From Doris montereyensis (Eukaryota; Mollusca; Gastropoda; Nudibranchia; Dorididae): a stretch of 64,000 nt of DNA. Position numbers and translations under genes: made by a program. Of the stretch, positions 12,309-23,600 are shown piece by piece (position 1 is the stretch's first letter; the number at the start of each line of letters is the position of its first letter). The stretch is from contig JAXRKP010000586.1 in NCBI GenBank assembly GCA_037039925.1, positions 105,001-169,000 on the forward strand, written 5' to 3'. The notes under the pieces were generated by a model. It made no database searches. It was not told where the DNA came from and saw only the letters and a program-made list of their open reading frames with translations.

Positions 12309-14560
12309 CTTAGTTTTTATGCTATCTGCCTTGGTTTGATCTCTTATTGTTGTCTTTCTGATTTTGTCTCTTTTAGTTTTCCCTACTTCTCTTCTTAGAT
12401 ATCTTATTTCGGCTGCCTGCACTCTACTGTATTCCATACTGTCTAAGTTCCAGGGTTCACTGCAATAGAGGAGAGTAGTACAATAAACTGTGTTGTATAC
12501 TGTCATTTTGGTTTTTGTTGACAATTCTTGTTTACCTACAAATGCCTTTCCTAGATGGTTATATATTGCACTTGCCTTTTGGATTCCCTGGCTGATTTCT
12601 TCTCTTAGTTTTCCCTCTGAGTTAATCATTACTCCTAAGTAATTGTAGCTTTGAACTTGTTCTAAATTCTCTCTGCCCAATTTAAGATTTTGTGTTATAG
12701 CTTCCCTAGTTACTAGCATTGTTTTTGTTTTCTTTGCATTTACTCTCATTCCTCTGTTACTAATTCATTCTTTTAAAGAGTGCCATAGTTCGTCCCTCCT
12801 AACGGTGTCAAATGCCTTTTCTAAGTCAATAAAACACAGGTGCAAGTCAATGTTTCTCTCAAGGAATTTTTCTATTATTTGTCTACTTGTAAACAGGTGA
12901 TCTTGTACACTTCTTCCTGGTCCAAATCCACTCTGGTGTTATACCAGTCGTCTGGCACCTGTTTGGACTTCCATGTTTGTTGACATATTGCATGTAGTAG
13001 TTTGTCTGCCTCTCTCCCTTGGTTTTTAATAATTTCTGGATAAACTTGATCTGTTCCTGGGGCTTTTCAAAATTTCACTTTTCTTATAGCTGTTTGAAAT
13101 TCTTCCATTGAGATTTCTACATCTTCAGCTGTCTCCTCTGGATTACGTGTTACTCTTACTAATTGATCTGTACTCCTTCTTTCATACGTTCAGGAGGGAT
13201 TATGTAATTGGTGAAAATACTTTCTCCATGTTTCCATGATTTTGCTGTCTCCTTTCATTATTTCTCCTTTGATGTTCTTAATTTGTCGTATTCGGCATGC
13301 TTTGGTCTTTCTTGTGCTCTTCATTGCTCCCCAGAACAGCTTTTGATTTCCTTGATAGCTTTCTTGAAGTCTTTGTCCAAACTCTTCCCATTGTTCCTGT
13401 TTTGCTTTCCTAACTTCCTCTTTGGCGATAGTTCTTTTACTCACGTAATCTATCCTATCCTCTGGTCTCTTTGTTTGCAAATATTTCTTCCAGGCATCTT
13501 TCTTTTCTTTGATTTTTAGTCTTGACATTCTCATTCCACCATGCTGTTCTTTTCCTATCTCCTTTAATTTGTTTCTTACCACAGACCTCTTCAGTTCAAC
13601 TGAGGCGTGTTTCTTTATATATTTGACACTTTTTTCTAAGTTCTATTGTGCTTTCCTTCAGATCCATCTGCCTTTCACTGATAGATCTTTTTATCCTGGA
13701 TTGGTACATTTGTTTTACTCTTGGTTTATTTAGTTCTTCTATTTTGAGTTTAGTAGCTTTCTCTCTTTCCTTTTCTGCTTGTTTTCTTCAGTTAATAATC
13801 TCCTTTTGGCTATCACTAGGTGATGATCACTAAATATTTCTGCTCCTCTGTTTACTTTAGCATCCATTGTACTGTAAAAAGGGAACTGCTAACTATTATG
13901 TAGTCTATCATTGACTTTTCACATCTGTCTTCATTTACTCTTGTATGTTTGTGGATATCTTTATGAGGAAAAAATGTGTCAGCTATTTTCATGTTATTCT
14001 TTAGGCAAAAATCTATGAGTCTCTCTCCATTTGGAGAAGTTGTTGTCTTTCCTTCTTTACCTATATTACTCCTGACGTTTCTACATTGTTGCCTACTCTA
14101 GCGTTTAAATCTCCTAAAACCATTAATTCCTGTCTGGGTTTGAGATTCTCTACAGCTATTTGTAAATCATTTTCGAAGATATCTTTTTCTTCTTTGGTGG
14201 CATCTTCGTTTGGTCCATAAGCTATTAATAATTTAATTTCTCGTCCTTTTGGTTTAATATTTACCTCTAATGGCCGTGGGCTTACAAACTTCCAACTTTC
14301 TGATAGCATTTCTTACCTTTTATGCATTAGGAGGCATACTCCTGCTCTAGCTCTATCTTTGACATCTACTCCTGAGAAGATTAAAGTAGGATTTGGTCCT
14401 ACATTTTCTATTCCATGTCCTTTTTTTCTTTGTTTCTGTAATAGACAAAATGTCTACTTTGAATTTTTCCATTTCTTCAACTAATTCTAACTCCTTTCCA
14501 TTAATTGCCCTAACATTCCATGTTCCAAAAAATCAGTTCGTGTTCTTTTCCAGAGTTGAC
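12307..14560 (-). pseudogene. APE-type LINE copy 2, with endonuclease and deleted RT
   Basis: The minus strand gives the order of a non-LTR ORF2. The AP-endonuclease starts near 14,541 with GTWNVRAINGKELELVEEME and DILSITETKKK, continues with LLIAYGPNEDATKEEKDIF and LMVLGDLNARVGNN (about 14,100-14,240) and ends with the catalytic IFSDHHLVIAKRRL near 13,795-13,835. A basic linker follows (WKKYLQTKRPEDRIDYVSKR, 13,200-13,582), then RT pieces and the C-terminal MINSEGKLREEISQGIQKA (about 12,570-12,630). Relative to copy 1 it lacks the catalytic FADD region (junction near 12,767) and part of the fingers (junction near 12,940), and its 3' end is cut at the (AAT)n tract at 12,306. RTE-, I- or Jockey-related by style; the clade is not settled. 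Confidence 0.88.
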
Positions 14561-14659
14561 TTCGAAAGTTCAAGCCGGGTATATCATTGTATATAGTTAC
14601 GTTGAATCAGGTTGTTTTGGATAAGCAGGGGATTAGCCCACGGTATCCTAGGTAGATGG

Positions 14660-17600
14660 TGGGACTGCCACCTTGAGGTCCTCACTCACACACTAACACA
14701 CAGGATCGACAGAAAACACAGCGTGCCCTGACTCACACACCGACACTGGGGATCGACACCGACTGACTCACACGCTAACACTGGGGATCGACAGAAAACA
14801 CAGCAAGCCCTGACTCACGCTAACACTGGGATCGACAGACAAAATCGACAGCAAGCGCTGACTCACACACCAACACTGGGGATAACACTGACTCACACAC
14901 CGGGATCGACAGAAAACACAGCAAGCCCTGACTCACACACCGACACTGGGGATCGACAGAAACGTAAGCAAGCCCTAACTCACACACCGACACTGGGGAT
15001 GGGGATCGACAGACACTAAACGACAGCACAGCCCCTAACTCACACACCAACACTGGGGATCGACAGAAAACACAGCAAGCCCTGACTCACACCAACACTA
15101 AGGATCGACAGAAAACACAGCAAGCCCTGACTCACACACCAACACTGGGGATCGACAGAAACGTAGCAAGCCCTGAAACTGGGGATCGACAGAAACGTAA
15201 GCAAGCCCTGACTCACACACCAACACTGGGGATCGACAGAAACGTAAGCAAGCCCTGACGACACCAACACTGGGGATCGACAGAAAACACAGCAAGCCTA
15301 ACTCACACACCAACACTGGGGATCGACAGAAACAGTAAGCAAGCCCTAAACTCACAGAAAACACAGCAACACTAAGGATCGACAGAAAACACAGCATGCA
15401 CTGACTCACATCAACACTGGGGATCAACAGAAAACACAGCAAGCCCTGACTCTGACACACCAACACTGGGGATCAGAAAACACAGCATGACAGAAACATG
15501 CTCAAGCAAGCCCTGACTCACAAACCAAAACTGGGGATCGACAGAAACGTAAGCAAGCCCTAGACTCACACACCTAACACTGGGGATCAACAGAAACATA
15601 AGCATGCCCTGACTCACCCACCGACACTAAGGATCGCATGCTCAGAGACTAAACACAGACAGGCCCTGACTCACACACCAACACTGGGGATCGACAGAAA
15701 AACACAGCAAGCACTGATCTTAACACACTCACACACTGACACTGGGGATCGACAGAAAACACAGCAAGCACTCACTCACACACACAACACTGGGGATCGA
15801 CAGAAAACACAGCAACACACTAATACTGGGGACCTAACACACCAACACTGGGGATCGACAGAAAAACATGCTCAGCATGCCCTGGCTCAGACAAACAAAC
15901 AATGGTGATCAACAGAAAACACAGCAAGCATGCCTGACTCACACACTAACACTGGGGATCGACAGGAACGTCAGCATGCCCTAACACTAACACTGGGGAT
16001 TGACAGGAACGTCAGCATGCTCCAGACTCACACACTACCTGGGGATTGACAGGAATGTAAGCATGCTCAGACTCACACGTTAACACTGGGGATCGACAGA
16101 AACGTCAAGCATACTCAGACTCACACACTAACACTGGGGATCGACAGACTCACACAAACGTAAGCATGCTCAGACTCACACACTAACACCTGGGGATCGT
16201 CAGAAACGTAAGCATGCCCAGACTCACACTCACACACTAACACTGGGGATCGACAGAAACGTAAGCATGCTCAGACTGACACACTAACACTGGGGATTGA
16301 CAGAAACGTAAGCATGCTCAGACTAACACACTAACACTGGGGATCGACAGAAACGTAAGCATGCTCAGACTAACACACTAATACTGGGGATCGATAGGAA
16401 CGTAAGCATGCTCAGACTCACACACTGACACGGGATCGACAGAAACGTAAGCATGCTCAGACTCTCACACTAACACTGGGGATCGACAGAAACGTAAGCA
16501 TGCTCAGACTCACACACTAACACTGGGGATCGACAGAAACGTAAGCATGCTCAGACTCACACGCTAACACTGGGGATCGACAGAAACGTAAGCATGCTCA
16601 GACTCACACGCTAACACTGGGGATCGACAGGAACGTCAGCATGTTGTGACTCACATGCTAACACTAACACTGGGGATTGACAGGAACGTCAGCATGCTCA
16701 GACTCACACACTACTACTGGGGATTGACAGGAACATCAGCATGCTCAGACTCACATTAACACTGGGGATCGACAGGAACATCAGCATGCTCTGACTCACA
16801 CACTGATACTGGGGATTGACAGGAACATCAGCATGCTCAGACTCACACACTAATACTGGGGATCGACAGGAACATCAGCATGCTCTGACTCACACACTGA
16901 TACTGGGTATTGACAGGAACATCAGCATGCTCAGACTCACACATTACATCAGCATGCTCAGACTCACACATTAACACTGGGGATCGACAGGAACATCAGC
17001 ATGCTCTAACTCACACACTAACACTGGGGATTGACAGGAACATCAGCATGCTCTAACTCACACACTAATACTGGGTATTGACAGGAACATCAGCATGCTC
17101 AGACTCTGGGGACACGCGTAAGCATGCTCAGACTGACACACTAACACTGGGGATCGACAGAAACGTAAGCATGCTCAGACTGACACGCTAACACTGGGGA
17201 TTGACAGAAACGTCAGCATGCTCAGACTCACACACTAATACTACTGGGGATCGAGCAGGAACGGCAGCATGTTGTGACTCACATACTAACACTGGGGATT
17301 TACAGGAACGTCAGCATGCTCTGACTCACACACTAACACTTTGGATTGACAAGAACACCAGCATGCTCTGACTCACACTGACAATGGCGATTGACAGCAA
17401 CGCGTGCATGCTCTGACTCTCTCTCTCTCTCCCACACACACACACAGTAACATTGCTCTGATTCACACATTAAGATTTTAGATCTACATGAAAGCCAGCA
17501 TGCTCTGATTCACACATTAACATTGGAATCTCACATGCTCTGACCTTAACATTGGGGATCTACAGGAAAGCCAGCATGCTCTGACTCACACACTTACATT

Positions 17601-18905
17601 GGGGATTCACAGGAAAGCCAGCATGCTCTGACTGACACTTGCACCCATTGGGATTCACAGGAAAGCCAGCACTGGACTGACACACTAACATGGGGATCTA
17701 CAGGAAAACCAGCATGCTCTGATTCACACACTTACATTGGGAATCTGGAAAACCTGCATGCTCCTGATTTACACACTAATATTGGGATCTACAGAAAAGC
17801 CAGCATGCTCTGATTTACACTCAATATTGGGAATCTACAGGAAAATCAGCATGCTCTAACTCATGCACTAACGAAAATCAGCTAACATTGGAGATATACA
17901 GGAAAGCAAGCATGCTCTGACTCATGCACTAACACTAAGGATCGACATGAAAGCTAGCATGCTCTGACTCAAGCGGTAACAGTACACTGGGGATCTAGAG
18001 GAAAGCCAACATGTTATGATTCAAACTAACACTGGAGATTCACAGTAACTCCCTGACTTACCCCTTACAAGTTACATTGGGAATCGATAAGAAAGTCATC
18101 ATACCCTAAGTCAAACACTTACACTGGGAATCAACAGGAAAGTCAGCATGCCCTGACTCATCACTTACACTGGGAATAGACAGCAAAGCCAGCATGCCCT
18201 GACTTAAACTGGGAATCGACAGGATAGTCAGCATGCCCCGACTCAAACACACATTGGGAATCGACAAAGAAAGCCAGCATGCCCGACTCAAACTTACATT
18301 TGGGAATCGACAAGAAAGTCAGCATGCCCGACTCAAACACTTACATTGGGAATCGACAAGAAAGCTAGCATGCCCCGACTCAAACACTTACATTGGGAAT
18401 CGACAAGAAAGTCAGCATGCCCTGACCCAAACACTTACATTGGGAATTGACAGGAAAGTCAGGATACCGTGACTCAAAACATTTACATTGGGAATCGACA
18501 GGAAAGCCAGCATGCCCGGACTCAAACACTTACATTGGGAATCGACAGGAAAGCCAGCATGCCCGGACTCAAACACTTACATTGGGAATCGACAGGAAAG
18601 CCAGCATGCCCTGACTCAAACACTTACATTGGCAATCGACAGGAAAGTCAGCATGCTCTGACTCAAACACTTACATTGGGAATCACAGGAAAGCCAGCAT
18701 GCCCTGACTCAAACATTTACACTAGGAAACGACAGGAAAGCCAGCATGCCCTGACTCAAACATTTACAATGGGGATTAACAGGACAAACAGTTTGCCTGA
18801 GTGAAACGGCTGGCAGTGTGTATCAACAGGAAAACCAGCACGCCCTGATTGGAACACTGACACTGGGATTAGCAAGAAAGCCAGTATGCCCGGAGTCAAA
18901 CACTG
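14660..18905. repeat. 47-bp minisatellite array, about 4.2 kb (satellite F)
   Basis: Unit of about 47 bp: a CA-rich segment (GACTCACACACTAACACTGG), GGATCGACAG, then a variable tail. The tail differs by zone: AAAACACAGCAAGCCCTG at 14.7-15.9 kb, AAACGTAAGCATGCTCA at 16.0-16.6 kb, GAACATCAGCATGCTC at 16.65-17.1 kb, and GAAAGCCAGCATGCCCTG with TTACATTGGGAATC at 17.45-18.9 kb. Roughly 90 copies by length. Open frames in it are not genes. Confidence 0.96.
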
Positions 18906-20432
18906 GCAAATGATAAGGACCGAAATGAAGGAATGAGTAACAATAACAATATAAAGTTTTGTGGATCGCAAGCAAAACAATAGTTTTCCAATCCATTAAA
19001 ATACTGATTTGCTCCAAGAGCTTATTCATTTAGAACCTAAAGCAGGCTATTTGAAATCTACATGTGAAATATGAAGGTTGTGAGTACAGTGGTTCCTGAG
19101 TTATGCGATCAAAGTTAGAGACGTTCAGCTATATATATATAATATATAGATATCTTTTGTTGACAAATGTTTGATTGTAGCCCTTTTAAACTAGTCATAC
19201 CCAATGCCATAGCCATTCACCCCATTGGACGCTATGTAGAGAGAGACAGATATGGGAAAGCGGGTGAGGCGTTTGGACTGCACACAAAAATCCCATAGCT
19301 CCCAATGCGATCAAATAGTCAGATACACAGGTACAATGATTGGTCTATTTTTACCAAAGCATGAAATGCGAGCAGGCATTGGTGCAGCCACAAGACGATA
19401 AACATAAAATGAGTGTTCAGTAAACAAACACAAAACAAGGCACATTGGCGTTCACAATAAGTTTATTTAGGACAAACTCAACAGAAAAATACACAAACTT
19501 TGCAATGATATAAAACTTGTGCATATTTAATCCTTTTTCACAATGTTAGAAGAAAATAAATGTATCTAATTTTTCAAATTACATTATGCAGTCTCAAGAA
19601 AATCGGAGCGGTTTAGTAGTAAGTAGTAGTAGAGGGCCTACTTCTAACATACAATTTTCCGCAATTCCCCCATTTTCACCCAAACCTGGGTCAGCAGGAC
19701 TAATATTAATAAATAATAAAATAACTAGCCTTAGTAGTTATGACTTAGTAATAAAATAACTAGCCTTAGTAGTTATGACCTGACTGACAAAGCTGATTTA
19801 AATTTAAAGAAAGAAAAAAAAAGTGAAGTAGGAGCAGGACAAACTGAAACCTGTCATTTGATGAAATTTATTCCAGCTGTCTTGCTCCAAGTCTAAAGGG
19901 AGACGTAGATACATCACAGCAGTGATTCATGATTTTTTAACAATATCAGTATCAATAAAACAAGGACAAATATTTTTTAAAAGCAAGATCTCAGTGTATA
20001 GCCCTCATCAAATAATTTCAGCTTGAGTTTACATTTTTCAATAATGAAGACAATTAAATTTAAACAATTAAAGAAAAAACAACAGAAGAGAAAATAACCT
20101 CAGAATATTTTTTAGCATATAGAAACCCCCCCCCCCCCCCCCCCCCCACACAAAACGAACCAAAAAGAGAAGAAACAGACAGAAAAAGAAAGAGAAAAAA
20201 CCCCCAGACAAACCAGGAATCAAAAGAAAGCAGCAACACTCTTTTCAAGTACCCCGAAGTTTATGGTTTTCATCAAACTCATAAATTATATTATTATATA
20301 TAATAAATAAAAGTATTAACAGCGATGGACACTATTCCAAAACAGGTATACATAAAAACCATGATGCATTTTGACGTTCAGGAAAGACATTTCCCCTCAT
20401 GACCATAGGTTCACACACAAGTCAAGGCAACT
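18906..20432. other. Downstream flank of LARS1; 3' UTR plus unassigned
   Basis: The right part is presumably LARS1 3' UTR. It contains a 35-bp direct duplication (about 19,711-19,780, unit with AATAACTAGCCTTAGTAGTT), a 22-base C run at 20,126-20,147 and AT-rich sequence. No other gene seen. Confidence 0.5.
19867..19872 (-). promoter_or_regulatory. Candidate poly(A) signal of LARS1
   Basis: AATAAA on the minus strand about 560 nt downstream of the stop codon. A second one lies at 19,462-19,467. I cannot tell which, if either, is used. No conserved downstream element was recognised. Confidence 0.25.
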
Positions 20433-20640
20433 TTAACAACAAAGGGTGTAGACCATCTTCGGTCCAATGGCATAACTGCTGCCGTTTTCAGCCAGGGTTA
20501 CTGTGTTGGTCTGGGTGTCAATGTGAAATACAGCAGATGCGGCAACGTTTGCTTTCCATCATTCAGGCAACTGATGTCGGGTATCTTCCTCCAACCAGTC
20601 TCGGGATCTATATACCGCATAAATTCCAGGCGTTCTGCAT
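20433..20640 (-). CDS. LARS1: LARS1 last exon (stop codon)
   Basis: After acceptor ATTTAG it reads [21 protein letters not shown] frame change near 20,570 then gives [19 protein letters not shown] and ends MVYTLCC followed by TAA at 20,433-20,435 (family: HAVFNVDLMSKKIHLTENG...IIYLVH). About 6.3 kb of intron separates it from exon 28. Confidence 0.93.
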
Positions 20641-23600
20641 CTAAATATGAAAGTTTTAAAAAAAAAAGACACAAAATTAAAATATATTCTCTCTCTATCA
20701 TAGAAAGTGAGTGTAAGAGGGATAAACAGAAATAAATGGTGGGTTGAGATGGATATTCTCAAAACTGTATTCCAGCAATCTGAATAAAGAAATGCTATGT
20801 ACGCAAAGTCAATAGGAAACATTTCATTGTGAACAAACTACTAAGAACTACTGAACAGAACAGAATAAATCAATGGCGGTCCCAATCGGGCCTCTTCAAC
20901 AGTTCTCTGTCTTTGTCTGACTATCCACATGAGGCGTAGTAGCTCAACCGCAGTGTTGTGAGCTTGTTGTAATCACAACGACACTGGTTCAAGCCCCACT
21001 GCTGGCACAGGAGGGTTTTTTCAGTGTTGTACTCTTAGGAAAGGCACTCCACTCTACTTTGCTCACTTGACTCAGATGTGAATGAGTACCGGCCAAATGT
21101 AGAGAAAAATCTTGTCATAAAGAAATTAAGCCATGCTCTAGGTCATTACATTTTAAGTTTAATCAGAGTGAAGATTATTACATTATAAGTTTAATTTGAA
21201 TGAACGTCATTACATCAGAAGTTTAACTAAATTATAAGTCAATACATTAGAAGTTTTACTATAGTGTACGTATTTACATTTTAAGTTTAACCAGAGCGAA
21301 GGTTATTACATTAGAAGCTTGATCTGAGAATAGGTATTTACATCAGAAGTTTAACCAAAGTCTAGGTTAAAACAAAATTTGTTTGTGTTATTGACATTTT
21401 ACATTGTCCATCACATGCTGTGTTTTCAGTGTGTGTGTATTTAGAGAAAACAGCCGGAAGAAAAAAAGAGACAGAATGAAAGAAAAGAGACAGAGTGAAA
21501 GAAAAGAGACAGAGTGAAAGAAAAGAGACAGAGTGAAAGAAAGGAGACAGAGTGAAAGAAAGGAGACAGAATGAAAGAAAAGAGACAGAGTGAAAGAAAG
21601 GAGACAGAATGAAAGAAAAGAGACAGAGTGAAAGAAAAGAGACAGTGAAAGAAAAGAGAAAGAAAAGAGACAGAGGTAAAGAAAGAGACAGAGTGAAAGA
21701 AAAGAGACAGAGGTAAAGAAAAGAGACAGAGTGAAAGAAAAGAGACAGAGTAAAGAAAAGAGACAGAGTGAAAGAAAAGAGACAGAGAAAAGGTAAAGAA
21801 AAGAGACAGAGGTAAAGAAAAGAGACAGAGTGAAAGAAAAGAGACAGTGATTTCAGTCAAAGAAAGGAGACAGGATCTGCTAGTAGTAGCGCCCACCAAC
21901 AGCCGGTGTGGTCACTTAGAAAAACATGTGGAATGAGTTTATGAATGGGCATCAGGACATTGCAATTTCAAAGCCGTGACCAGTGAATCAAAATCTTCTC
22001 ACGTACAAAAGCATATGAAGTCTTTAGTGAAAGGTACAGTAGAATGCCAAAACAATTACACACATGGGTAAAGTGATCAATAATTTCCAAAAAGCATTAA
22101 ACGGCATTACGAATTTGAATAAACATTTTTTTTAACAAGCAAAGTATAATATACATATAAAATTATACAATCTAACACCATTAATCTGACCGCAGTTGAT
22201 CCAACCCAATCACTGGTAACAAAATAAGATCTCTCCTTGTTCTCTATAAGAGATCAGACAATCTGCTATTCCAAATTCATTTTCAGCAACAATTTAGTAC
22301 CTTATTATAGTTATCACATTGCCGCCTGTTTATCCAACATATTTTCACACGCGCCCCAAAAACATTCATAGTAATCAGAAACTTTCGCGCAAACAACAAT
22401 GACATGTCTAATAATTAATCCACGTGTAAAGGTATTGTATATACTTCATGGCCGCAAGTGTCAAACTTAGTGCATCGAATTAAACCAAAAATCATAAAAG
22501 ACGGTCGCCATAAACGCAACATTACGGGTGTGAACTCAACTCGTCACTGAGTGATAGGTTTTCACATCTTTCATATCTGGAGACTGGCCGAAATAGTGTG
22601 TTCGTCACTGAGACAACCGATTTGTATCTGATGACATTTTGATGCTTAAAGCCAGAGAAACTTGACATAGGTGCCTATTTCAAGTATATATCAGTATCAG
22701 TGGATGGCTAAAAATTGGTCAGAGCTCAGAAAAGAGTACACTACGTTGCAATGCGATGTCATAATTACACACTTTCTAAGGCTTCAGCCTCTGCAAACCT
22801 GTCTTTTGCAAAATGCGTGTGCATTTTTAATTAGACAAACCATCTAATCTGATATTTTTCTCAGTGACCGACAGTGATGGATTAACAGTAGTAGACTGTA
22901 TTAGATATTGATTGTAAATGAATAAAAATAAAAGTTATAATAACGAGAACAAGGCTATAAAGAAAGCAAACGAATTACATGACAAATTGAATTCAAATTA
23001 AGTGCATTGCATTTTGTATCGTGATAAAAATCCAGGTACAAAAGAATGAAAAGCAAAAACTACAAAATTACGAGCCACTTTATATGAAACAGTAATAATA
23101 AGTACAAAGACCCAGTAAAGCAATCAGAAAAAAATGTGAGAATGAAAGTCTCAATCACGAAGTCAATACAGTGAAGGAAATGACATTAAATAATATGAAA
23201 GCACCATAGGAACAAAGACGATACAAATAACACAGGAAATAGACAGAAAAAATCCTGGCTGCCATGGGGATCAAACCCGCGACCTCTACGTCGGCAGTAT
23301 GTAGCGTAGTTAGCTCGGTTGGTAGCACTCTTTCTTTTTCATGACAAGGTGATGGGTGCCACGCAGAGGTCGTGGGTTCGATCCCCATGGTGGTCAGGAT
23401 TGTTTTCTGTCTATTTCTTGTATTTGTCTCCTCTTTGTTCTTGTGGGGCATATTATTTAATGTCATTTCCTTTCAATTCCGATATACTCCTTGCCTCAGT
23501 GTTTGTCTTTATCAAAGTCAATAGAGTAGCATATAAAGCAATGCGAAAATAATCATGTCAATTTGAAATATTTAACTAGATCCTAATCTAATCAAGGATG

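Noticed and set aside
21441..21899. 152-residue minus-strand frame rich in Ser, Leu and Phe
   Set aside because: It reads the 19-bp polypurine minisatellite and carries no domain.
23300..23390. Genuine tRNA gene
   Set aside because: Box A and box B are present, but the spacing and arms do not fold as a tRNA and the same head occurs with a SINE tail elsewhere. It is a tRNA-derived SINE.
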